From Thomasclavelia sp. (GTDB lineage Bacteria > Bacillota_I > Bacilli_A > Erysipelotrichales > Coprobacillaceae): a stretch of DNA of 64,000 bases. A program made the position numbers and the translations under genes. The stretch spans positions 1 to 64,000 of the forward strand of contig JAQVWN010000006.1 of the NCBI GenBank assembly GCA_028749475.1, given 5' to 3'. A model generated the notes under the pieces. It saw only the letters and a program-made list of their open reading frames with translations, did no database searches and had not been told where the DNA came from. Shown here piece after piece: positions 26,087 through 33,603 of the stretch; positions within the stretch are counted from its first letter, which is position 1, and each line of letters starts with the position of its first letter.

Positions 26087-27162
26087 CAAAAGAGAAAAAA
26101 GAACAATTAATTTGTGATAGTGAAGCTTGGTGGAATCATCAATTAGATCGTTCTTTAATTCAAGTTACACTTACTCCAAGCAACCTTCCTTTTTCTAGAG
26201 GAGAATTGTTAGATTTATGCTATGACTATAGTATTCCAGCTAGCCAAGTAGCTAAAGATTATAAAGAGAATATAGAAAGGACTATTTATCTAGGTGATGC
26301 TTTTCCTCAATTCTATATGAGATCAACTGGTATTTTAGGTGCAATGCTTGGTCAAGGATGGAAAATAAGTAAGGAACACGGAACTATTTGGTATCAAGAG
26401 TTAAATAAAGAATTAGAAGATATTCATTTTGATTCTAATTTAGATAATAATGAATTATTTGATAGAGGGATGGATTTAATAAAAGCTTTCCAAGATGAAT
26501 TTGGAGATGATATTGCTTATGGCATTCCCAATCTAGGAGGAATGATGGATATTGTTGAATCAATGCGTGGGGCCAACAATTGTTTATTAGATTTATATGA
26601 TGAACCTGAAGAAGTATTAAGGTTAAATAATGATATTTATCAAGCTTATGAAAAAGCATATAAGGAATATATTCAACAAATTAGTACTAATAATGGATTG
26701 GGTTATACAGGATGGATAACTCTTTTGTCTCAAAAACCATACTTTATTTCTCAATGTGATTTTTGTTGTATGGTTGGTCACGAACAATTTGATGAATTTG
26801 TGTTTGATACTTTAAACAAAGAATCCCATTTAATAGATCGAGCATTTTATCATTTGGATGGTCCAGGGGCTGTAAAGCATTTAGATGATATTTTAAAATG
26901 TGATTTTGATGGAATTCAATGGATTAATGGAGCCGGTTCCGAACCACTGGATAGTCCTAAATGGAATGAAATATATGATAAAGTGCATGCTGCTGGTAAA
27001 TTATTACAAGTATATATATATGGAAAAGAAGAACTTAAATTTATTGATTATATTGTTAACTATTTAGGCACTACGAAAGATTTAGCCTTTATTTGTACAG
27101 GTAATGAGGAAGACAAGGAAGAGTTTATAAAATATCTTGATAAGTATCATATACCTCATTAA
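26080..27162 (+). CDS. Uroporphyrinogen decarboxylase-like (UroD/MtaA superfamily) protein, putative methyltransferase
   Basis: 360 residues. The C-terminal half has the UroD-like barrel pattern: FYHLDGPGAVKHLDDIL, DGIQWINGAGSEPLDSPKW, and DKVHAAGKLLQVYI. It is divergent from the second UroD-like gene of the operon (29170) and lacks that gene's clear H-x-C / C zinc set. Placed directly behind the corrinoid protein, it is a candidate for the substrate-side methyltransferase, but the methyl donor cannot be predicted. It is not heme-pathway HemE, which has a different N terminus and context. Confidence 0.7.
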   Translation: MLTKEKKEQLICDSEAWWNHQLDRSLIQVTLTPSNLPFSRGELLDLCYDYSIPASQVAKDYKENIERTIYLGDAFPQFYMRSTGILGAMLGQGWKISKEHGTIWYQELNKELEDIHFDSNLDNNELFDRGMDLIKAFQDEFGDDIAYGIPNLGGMMDIVESMRGANNCLLDLYDEPEEVLRLNNDIYQAYEKAYKEYIQQISTNNGLGYTGWITLLSQKPYFISQCDFCCMVGHEQFDEFVFDTLNKESHLIDRAFYHLDGPGAVKHLDDILKCDFDGIQWINGAGSEPLDSPKWNEIYDKVHAAGKLLQVYIYGKEELKFIDYIVNYLGTTKDLAFICTGNEEDKEEFIKYLDKYHIPH

Positions 27163-28550
27163 TGAGTACGATTCTAGAGTATTTAAGAGAGCATGGCACA
27201 TTTATAAATGCTCCTTGTAACGGTGAGGGGTGTTGTGGAAAATGCCTCGTTAAAATAAAAGAATGTCCTCCCCTTACCAAAAAAGAAAAACAATTGTTAA
27301 CTCCAACTCAGATATCTAAAGGATATGTCCTTGCATGCCAACATGAGATGAAAGATATTACAATTATTTATGAAAACCATGTTGGTGATATCTTGAGTGA
27401 CGTTGATACTATTAAAGGTAATAACCAAGAAGGTTATGGAGCTATAATTGATCTTGGTACAACAACAATAGTCTTTAAATTAATTAGGTTAAAAGATGGA
27501 CAAATAATTAAAACTATTAGTGAATATAATCATCAAGTTAGTTATGGAAGTGATGTAATTAGCAGAATAAAATACGATACTAATCATCCTAAAGAATTAC
27601 ACAAGATTATTATTTCTCAAATCGATAATATCATTCAACTAGTTGATGAAGAAATTCAATATTTATATGTTTGTGGAAATACAACTATGATTCATCTATT
27701 TAATGGAATGAATACAAGTAGTTTAGGTGTTTATCCTTTTAATGTACCTTGCCTTGGTATATATGAATCTAATAATCTCTTTTCTAAAGAAATCCGAACT
27801 ATTACTCTACCACATATTTCAGCTTATGTTGGAAGTGATATTGTAATGGGAATTTACTCATTAGATATTGATGAAAAAGAAAAATATAATGCTTTAATAG
27901 ATTTGGGGACAAATGGAGAAATAGTGGTTGGCAATAAAGAAGAAATTATCACAACTTCTTCACCCGCTGGACCAGCGTTTGAAGGACAAAATATGGAATG
28001 TGGTGGACCTAGTTTAAAAGGAGCTATCAGTGAAGTGTGTCTTAATGAAAAGATTAGTTTTAAAACTATTCAAAATGGTAAACCTATTTGTATTTGTGGA
28101 AGTGGAATAATCTCTTGTATTGCTGAGCTTAGAAGAAAAAATATTATTAATGAAATGGGTATGTTTTATGATGGGCGAAAACAATTCAATCTTATAGATG
28201 ATATTTATATATCTCAAAAAGATATTCAAAGTTTCTTACTAGCTAAATCTGCAGTTAAAACAGGTTTAAAGATTTTGTTAAATAAAATAAATGAAGTAGA
28301 TAAAATATATATTTCTGGAGGTTTAGGTAATCATTTAAAAATAGCTGATTTAATTACTTTAAAAATGATTGATGACAAATATCAAGATAAGATTGTTATC
28401 GTTGACAATACAGCTCTTCAAGGGGTGTATCGCTATTGTTTAAGTAATGATCAAAAGAGAGTAGAAAGAATAATTAAAAAAAGTGTAAATATTGATTTAT
28501 CACAAGATGAAAACTTTCAAGATGAATTAATAGATGGTTTATATATATGA
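27162..28550 (+). CDS. Reductive activator of corrinoid proteins (RACo/RamA-like, DUF4445, 2Fe-2S)
   Basis: 462 residues. The N-terminal ferredoxin-type 2Fe-2S domain has C19, C25 and C28 (APCNGEGCCGKC) and C59 (LACQ). The rest is the ASKHA/DUF4445 domain with AIIDLGTTTIVFKLI, VCGNTTMIHL, NALIDLGTNGEIV, CGSGIISCIAELR and ISGGLGNHL. Such proteins use ATP to reduce accidentally oxidised Co(II) corrinoid to the active Co(I) state. It starts on the last base of the preceding stop codon. It strongly supports a working corrinoid methyl-transfer system. Confidence 0.92.
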   Translation: MSTILEYLREHGTFINAPCNGEGCCGKCLVKIKECPPLTKKEKQLLTPTQISKGYVLACQHEMKDITIIYENHVGDILSDVDTIKGNNQEGYGAIIDLGTTTIVFKLIRLKDGQIIKTISEYNHQVSYGSDVISRIKYDTNHPKELHKIIISQIDNIIQLVDEEIQYLYVCGNTTMIHLFNGMNTSSLGVYPFNVPCLGIYESNNLFSKEIRTITLPHISAYVGSDIVMGIYSLDIDEKEKYNALIDLGTNGEIVVGNKEEIITTSSPAGPAFEGQNMECGGPSLKGAISEVCLNEKISFKTIQNGKPICICGSGIISCIAELRRKNIINEMGMFYDGRKQFNLIDDIYISQKDIQSFLLAKSAVKTGLKILLNKINEVDKIYISGGLGNHLKIADLITLKMIDDKYQDKIVIVDNTALQGVYRYCLSNDQKRVERIIKKSVNIDLSQDENFQDELIDGLYI

Positions 28551-29173
28551 TAAAAATAATTAGCTGCCAAATATTTGAAGAATATCTTAATTTACTTTCA
28601 CTTGATCAAACACGGTATGATATAGAATATCTGGAAATCAAACAGCATCTCCAACCTGGACATTTATCGAATGAAATTCAAAAGTGCATTCATAATTCTT
28701 CGAAGTATGAATTAATAATACTTTTATATGGTTTATGTGGAAATATGCTACTAAATATTCATAGCGAAGGTGTGCCTCTACTAATAATGAAAGTTCATGA
28801 TTGTTTATCAATACTGATAGGTAAAGATAAATATCAGGAACTTATAAAAGATGATGCTTCCATTACTTGGACATGTTCTTCACTGGAACATCATGGAGGT
28901 CCCCAAATTACAGAAGATAATTATCGACAATGGGTTGAGGAGTATGGTGAAGATAATGCCTTATATTTAAAGGATATACTAATTATCAAACCTAAATACT
29001 ATGTTGATTTTGAGCACTCAAATATTAAAAATATAAATATTTTAAAAGGTGATTTAAACATTTTAAAAAACATAATTAAGGGAGATAAAAGGTATTGTTT
29101 ATTTCTAAATGAAAATGAAGAAATACGGCTTACTAATGATACTGAGGTAATAGAAAAGAGGAATAAAGAATGA
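28547..29173 (+). CDS. DUF1638 family protein
   Basis: 208 residues. Matches DUF1638 as I recall it: MIKIISCQIFEEYL..., YELIILLYGLCGNMLLNI, VPLLIMKVHDCLSILIGKDKY, and an YRQWVEEYGEDNA segment. The family is usually found beside corrinoid methyltransferases and activators, and its function is unknown; the conserved Cys, His and Asp (C-G-N, VHDC) hint at metal or substrate binding. Four-base overlap with the activator gene and a 4-base overlap with the next. Confidence 0.8.
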   Translation: MIKIISCQIFEEYLNLLSLDQTRYDIEYLEIKQHLQPGHLSNEIQKCIHNSSKYELIILLYGLCGNMLLNIHSEGVPLLIMKVHDCLSILIGKDKYQELIKDDASITWTCSSLEHHGGPQITEDNYRQWVEEYGEDNALYLKDILIIKPKYYVDFEHSNIKNINILKGDLNILKNIIKGDKRYCLFLNENEEIRLTNDTEVIEKRNKE

Positions 29174-30174
29174 ATTTAAATCAATGGTTAAAAGAAGTAA
29201 GAAAAAAAGAAAACAAAAAGGCTATGCCCATCTTATCATTTCCGATAATTCAAAAAATGGATATAACTGTTAAGGACTTGGTAACTAGTGATAAACTTCA
29301 AACAAGTAGTATGGAATTATTAAATAAAGAATGTGATTTACTAGCAGTTCTTGGATTAATGGATTTATCAGTTGAAGCAGAATGTTTTGGAGCAAATGTT
29401 AGATTTGAGGATGATGAAGTTCCCAATATTATCGGACATATTATTGAAGACAATGAACAAGCTAATAATCTTAAAATACCACAAGTTGGAACTAAAAGAA
29501 GTGGTTTATATATTAAAGCATTAAAGAATGCCAAGAAGGTTATAACAGATAAACCAGTATTTGCAGGATGTATAGGACCATTTTCATTAGCCGGAAGGTT
29601 ATTAGATGTATCTGAAGCTATGATTCTTTGCTATGAAGAACCAGAAATGGTTCATATTGTTTTGGATAAGGTTACCAAGTTTATCATTGAATATTTAAAA
29701 GCTTATAAAGAAGCTGGGTTAGATGGTGTAGTTCTTGCAGAACCATTAGCCGGAATATTATCTCCTGATTTAGCTAAAGAATTCTCTCATAATTATGTCA
29801 AAGAGATTGTTGATGAGTTACAAGATGAAAACTTCATTATTATTTATCATAATTGTGGAAATAATGTTATAAAGATGACAGATGATTTATGGGAATTGGG
29901 ATGTCCTATTTATCATTTTGGTAATTCTATTAATATTGGAGAAATACTTTGTAAAGCACCTGATGATGTAATTGTAATGGGAAACATTGATCCAGTATTG
30001 ATAAAAAATGGAACAAAAGATAATGTTATTAAGGAAACAAAGAATTTATTAAATCAATTTGGTGATAAAGAAAACTATATAATATCTTCTGGATGTGATA
30101 TTCCTCCAACATCATCATGGGATAATATTAATTCTTTTATAAATGAAGCTAATAAGTATTATCAAAACAAATAG
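29170..30174 (+). CDS. MtaA/CmuA-type methyltransferase (UroD superfamily)
   Basis: 334 residues. Shows the zinc site typical of MtaA/CmuA enzymes, which activates a thiol or substrate: H227-N-C229 (IIYHNCGN) and C309 (SSGCDIPP). The barrel motif GNIDPVLI and the glycine-rich FAGCIGPFSLAGRLL are also typical. In methanogens MtaA moves the methyl group from the corrinoid protein to coenzyme M. In this bacterium the acceptor is unknown, and no tetrahydrofolate methyltransferase is in the cluster. The last enzyme gene before the regulator. Confidence 0.88.
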   Translation: MNLNQWLKEVRKKENKKAMPILSFPIIQKMDITVKDLVTSDKLQTSSMELLNKECDLLAVLGLMDLSVEAECFGANVRFEDDEVPNIIGHIIEDNEQANNLKIPQVGTKRSGLYIKALKNAKKVITDKPVFAGCIGPFSLAGRLLDVSEAMILCYEEPEMVHIVLDKVTKFIIEYLKAYKEAGLDGVVLAEPLAGILSPDLAKEFSHNYVKEIVDELQDENFIIIYHNCGNNVIKMTDDLWELGCPIYHFGNSINIGEILCKAPDDVIVMGNIDPVLIKNGTKDNVIKETKNLLNQFGDKENYIISSGCDIPPTSSWDNINSFINEANKYYQNK

Positions 30175-30222
30175 TTTGTAATCTGTCTTACTTTATTTAA
30201 TAATATGGTAAGAGGAAATAAA

Positions 30223-30933
30223 ATGACGAAGAAATACGAAATTATAAAAGAAGATCTTATTAATAAAATTTCAAATGGATTATATGTTCCAAATAAAATG
30301 TTACCCTCAGAAAGAGAACTAACTGATTATTATAATGTTTCAAGAATGACAATTCGTAGAGCGTTAGATGAATTAATACAAGATGGTTTATTAATTAGGA
30401 AGAGTGGAAGTGGAGTTTTTATTTCTGAGGAGAAAAAAACTCGTAGTTTTGATAAAATATCATTTCAACATGATAGTCATCTTCATCAAATATATGGTGA
30501 TATCAAAATTAAACTATTAGAATTTAAAGAAGTTACTAATCATCCTATTGCAATTAAATTATTACGAATTCAAAAAGATGATGTTGTTTATCAATTAAAA
30601 AGAATTCAATATTCAAAAGATCAGATAATAGTATATGAAAACATATTTCTACCAAAAAAATATTTTGGAAATCTTACTAAAGAACAATGTAACCAATCCA
30701 TGGAAGATATTGTTTCTAAGTATTGCAAAATTGAATGCAATAATAATGATGTTGAAGTAGAAGTCTTAAAGGCTTCTAAGAAAATAAGTACTTACCTCCA
30801 AGTTCCTTTTGATTCAGCAATCTTACGATTAAATATTATTCAAAAGAAAGATGACCAACCTATTTATTGTGGAGTGGATATGTTAGATGGTAATGAATAT
30901 AAATATGTTCAATCAAGTAGATATAAAATATAG
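30223..30933 (+). CDS. GntR family (HutC/UTRA) transcriptional regulator
   Basis: 236 residues from the ATG at 30223, which has AAGAGG 6 bases upstream; a possible ATG at 30205 precedes that site. The N-terminal winged helix reads MLPSERELTDYYNVSRMTIRR and GLLIRKSGSGVFI. The C-terminal UTRA ligand-binding domain (about 75-236) includes YQLKRIQYSKDQIIVYENIF and LRLNIIQKKDDQPIYCGVD. It closes the corrinoid operon and probably represses it at the 25376-25415 palindrome until an effector, perhaps the methylated substrate, binds. Confidence 0.92.
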   Translation: MTKKYEIIKEDLINKISNGLYVPNKMLPSERELTDYYNVSRMTIRRALDELIQDGLLIRKSGSGVFISEEKKTRSFDKISFQHDSHLHQIYGDIKIKLLEFKEVTNHPIAIKLLRIQKDDVVYQLKRIQYSKDQIIVYENIFLPKKYFGNLTKEQCNQSMEDIVSKYCKIECNNNDVEVEVLKASKKISTYLQVPFDSAILRLNIIQKKDDQPIYCGVDMLDGNEYKYVQSSRYKI

Positions 30934-30983
30934 TAATAACTAGATAAAAATAATCAGTATTTTACTGTAGCTATATTAATTTG

Positions 30984-30989
30984 TATAAT
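30984..30989 (+). promoter_or_regulatory. -10 element before the cobalamin riboswitch
   Basis: TATAAT about 20 bases upstream of the riboswitch start. No strong -35 is evident. Confidence 0.45.
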
Positions 30990-31009
30990 GACAAAGAAGT
31001 AAAGAAAAT

Positions 31010-31150
31010 TAAATACACTTGTGAATTATGGAATCAGGTATAAGCCTGAGCGGTCCCGCCGCCGTAATGAGGAGTTTAGCAAATGTCACTGGGAAACTGG
31101 GAAGACGCGAAAACGATGAATCAAAGCCGGAATACTTGTTCACATTTTAA
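31010..31150 (+). ncRNA. Cobalamin (B12) riboswitch
   Basis: Conserved blocks in order: GGAATCAGGTATAAGCCTGA, then GCGGTCCCGCCGCCGTAA, then GTCACTGGGAAACTGGGAAG, GCGAAAACGATGAATC, and the B12-box-like AAAGCCGGAATACTTG. Flanking CTTGTGAA and TTGTTCAC can pair as P1. A terminator stands 45 bases downstream, so bound B12 should switch off the following operon. Confidence 0.95.
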
Positions 31151-31193
31151 GATGAATACACTTTACGGAGTATAAAGTAGTTCTTTAAAAAAG

Positions 31194-31223
31194 AATGGGT
31201 GTATTATACCCATTTTTATTTTT
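31194..31223 (+). terminator. Riboswitch-controlled terminator
   Basis: Stem AATGGGT / ACCCATT with a T-rich tail, between the riboswitch aptamer and the first gene of the B12 operon. Confidence 0.8.
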
Positions 31224-31248
31224 CAGTCCTACATTAAAGGAGAAGAAA

Positions 31249-32337
31249 ATGAAAAAAATAATTATTTGTTTAAGTATTTGTTTAACTATTATTACTGGCT
31301 CATTAACTAATATTAGTGCCAGTACAACTATTGATAACTCATATAATAAATTAGTAGCTTACTATGAGTCAAAGACTAGTGCTAGTCGCGATGATATTAT
31401 CGCTATGGAAGCGATAGGTGTCCAAGCGGATAGTAAAGCTAATCTTGATTTCTTGGAAAATGATTTTAGTACAGCGGGAATTAATGATTTATCAAAAGCT
31501 ATTTTAGCTTCAATCTTTGTTGGAAAAGATCCAACAAATATTAATAATCAAAATTTAGTAACACTACTTGAAAACTATATTAGTGATGATGGAAAACTAA
31601 TGGATGGAGAATATGAATGTTATGAATCATATTATCCATGGACTATCTATGCTTTATATGCTGTCAATTCTTCAAAAGTAGAACTACTTGCTAGTAGACT
31701 GGCTAGTCTTCAAAAAGAAGATGGAAGTTTTGGTGGATTTTCTGGCAGTTTAGATTTAGATACAACGACTTGGTGTTTAGAGGCTTTAAGTCTAGTCGAT
31801 AAAACTAAATATAGTAGTAATATTAATAAAACAAAAGATTTATTAGCTACTCATTTAGACACTACAACTAATACCTATACTTCTAGTTGGGGTGCTAACT
31901 CCAATACTCATGCTGCTTGCTTAGAAGCTTTAGTAGTAAATGATCGTAATTTAGTAAACGATGAATCATATAATAAAACTGTGGAAGCTTTAACGGCCTA
32001 TCAAACTACTACGGGTTCATTTAAGTGGAAAGTAGATAGTGCTAATGATTCTTCGTTTTCTACACAAGACGCGGCTAGATGTCTAGGAGCGTATAAAAAT
32101 GGCTGCTTTGCAACGATTGCTAAAGAAGCTTATCAAAAACTTACTAATAAAGAAACACCAGTAACTAACCCTAGTGTCAATGTGCCAACTAATCAAAATA
32201 GTAATTCAAGTCCTAAAGAAGCTGTTCTTTCAGCAAAAACTTCTGATAATCAAGAATATGATATTTATTTATTATCACTTATCATAATGGGAGCAGTTAT
32301 TATAAGGTTGGTCAGTAAACATGAAAAAACTAATTAG
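31249..32337 (+). CDS. Surface alpha-toroid (prenyltransferase/terpene-cyclase-like) protein, putative B12-capture subunit
   Basis: 362 residues from the ATG at 31249 (AAAGGAG upstream; the frame open from 31195 is leader). Signal peptide MKKIIICLSICLTIITGSL. Residues about 30-310 are helical repeats of the alpha6/alpha6 toroid class, with QW-like blocks SLQKEDGSFGGFSGSLDLDTTTWCLEAL and LTAYQTTTGSFKW. A Pro/Asn/Ser linker leads to SAKTSDNQEYD, a membrane segment and the tail RLVSKHEKTN. The N-terminal domain of intrinsic factor and transcobalamin has this fold. Under a B12 riboswitch and beside a DUF4430 gene, a B12-binding role is the best inference. Confidence 0.75.
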   Translation: MKKIIICLSICLTIITGSLTNISASTTIDNSYNKLVAYYESKTSASRDDIIAMEAIGVQADSKANLDFLENDFSTAGINDLSKAILASIFVGKDPTNINNQNLVTLLENYISDDGKLMDGEYECYESYYPWTIYALYAVNSSKVELLASRLASLQKEDGSFGGFSGSLDLDTTTWCLEALSLVDKTKYSSNINKTKDLLATHLDTTTNTYTSSWGANSNTHAACLEALVVNDRNLVNDESYNKTVEALTAYQTTTGSFKWKVDSANDSSFSTQDAARCLGAYKNGCFATIAKEAYQKLTNKETPVTNPSVNVPTNQNSNSSPKEAVLSAKTSDNQEYDIYLLSLIIMGAVIIRLVSKHEKTN

Positions 32338-32989
32338 TAAATTTAAACAACTAGACATAACTAAAAAAGTAGTAATTATTTTTATTGCTGGTTCTTTATT
32401 ATTTACTGTTGGCATTGCTTCTATCAATGCTTTAAATGTAAGTTCTAATAATGTTGCTGCTGGGCAATTTCCTAACATCAAGATAAAAGAAGAAACAACT
32501 AATCAAAGCACTAATAAAGATGCTATAGATAATTCCACTAGTAATGATTCCAATAATTCTAGTGAAAAAGAAAATAATAATTCAACTAGTAACTCCAATG
32601 ATTCAACTACTAAAAGCAGTAATAGTAATTCTAACTCTCAAACTAGTAGTAGTGAAACTACTACTAATCCTAAAGAAACGATTACAATCAGGGTAAAGAT
32701 TACGGGTGTCAATAATACTATTGCTTCTGGAAGTGTTAGCGTAGAAAAAGATGCTTCAGCCTATAGTACTTTAAAAGAGTTTTGCACTTCAAAAGGAATT
32801 AGTGTTTCAAGTAGTGGCTCAAATTCTTTTGTGTATGTCAAAGGAATTAATGGTCTAATGGAAAAACAACATGGACCTCTTTCTGGATGGATGTATAAAG
32901 TAAATGGGAGTTCTCCAAATGTTTCAGCTGGTAGTTATTCACTATCTAATAATGATCAACTAGAATGGTACTATACAAATTATGAGTAG
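32321..32989 (+). CDS. DUF4430 (transcobalamin C-terminal-like) membrane-anchored protein
   Basis: 222 residues. A membrane anchor (about 16-38, VVIIFIAGSLLFTVGIAS) is followed by a long Ser/Asn/Thr linker (about 55-115) and then the DUF4430 domain (about 118-222): ITIRVKITGVNNTIASG, SAYSTLKEFCTSKGI, GINGLMEKQHGPLSGWMYKVNG and NDQLEWYYTNYE. DUF4430 corresponds to the beta domain of intrinsic factor/transcobalamin. It overlaps the toroid gene by 17 bases and the transporter gene by 8, so the three are tightly coupled. It probably forms a two-part cobalamin receptor with the toroid protein. Confidence 0.85.
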   Translation: MKKLISKFKQLDITKKVVIIFIAGSLLFTVGIASINALNVSSNNVAAGQFPNIKIKEETTNQSTNKDAIDNSTSNDSNNSSEKENNNSTSNSNDSTTKSSNSNSNSQTSSSETTTNPKETITIRVKITGVNNTIASGSVSVEKDASAYSTLKEFCTSKGISVSSSGSNSFVYVKGINGLMEKQHGPLSGWMYKVNGSSPNVSAGSYSLSNNDQLEWYYTNYE

Positions 32990-33524
32990 AGTTAAAGAAA
33001 TAAGTCTAATTGGAATCCTTGCCGCTGTAAATGTATCATCCAGAGTATTTTTACAATCACTACCTAACATTAAACCAGTTACTTCAATCATTATTATTTC
33101 CGTTATGATTTTTGGGCTAGCTTTTGGAGTCAAACTAGCCGTTGTTACAACCGTTGTATCTAATTTATTTCTTGGAATGGGAACTTGGACTTTCTTTCAA
33201 ATATTAGCTTGGGTAGTTATCTGTTTATTAACTCAAATAGTGGTTGATTTATATCATAAATTTGATAAAGAACCAGGGTTAATTTTCATGAGTATCTTTG
33301 CCTTTTTGATGGGGTATGTCTTTGGTTTCTTTGTTTCTTTAGATGCCTTAGTAATAGGTGGTTTAGGTTATTTTCTAGCCTATATAACTTCGGGATTTTT
33401 ATTTGATACTTTGCATGCTTGTGGTAATTTTGGCTTTTATCTATTATGTGCACCAATTATGATTAAATTATTTAAAACTAAAATAACTACTTCTAATGAA
33501 TATATTAGTCAAAAGGAATCTTAG
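32982..33524 (+). CDS. ECF transporter S component, probably for cobalamin
   Basis: 180 residues with about five to six membrane segments, beginning MSRVKEISLIGILAAVNVSSRV, typical of ECF substrate-binding (S) components. SGFLFDTLHACGNFGFYLL near the C terminus matches the conserved end of the group to which the CbrT-type B12 transporter belongs, as I recall. The energising EcfA/EcfA'/EcfT module is not here, as expected for shared-module (group II) systems. The B12 riboswitch upstream gives the likely substrate. A terminator follows. Confidence 0.85.
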   Translation: MSRVKEISLIGILAAVNVSSRVFLQSLPNIKPVTSIIIISVMIFGLAFGVKLAVVTTVVSNLFLGMGTWTFFQILAWVVICLLTQIVVDLYHKFDKEPGLIFMSIFAFLMGYVFGFFVSLDALVIGGLGYFLAYITSGFLFDTLHACGNFGFYLLCAPIMIKLFKTKITTSNEYISQKES

Positions 33525-33534
33525 ATTCCTTTTT
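33511..33534 (+). terminator. Terminator of the B12 uptake operon
   Basis: Stem AAAAGGAATC / GATTCCTTTT, TTA loop and short T run. Confidence 0.8.
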
Positions 33535-33603
33535 AATTTGCATATCGTTTTGTTTCACTTATGAATTAGAAATGCTTATAATGATAAAAGTGGAGGTAAA
33601 GAT

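Noticed and set aside
26080-27162. UroD-like protein as heme-pathway HemE
   Set aside because: Sits in a corrinoid methyltransferase operon, is divergent from HemE, and no other heme genes are nearby.
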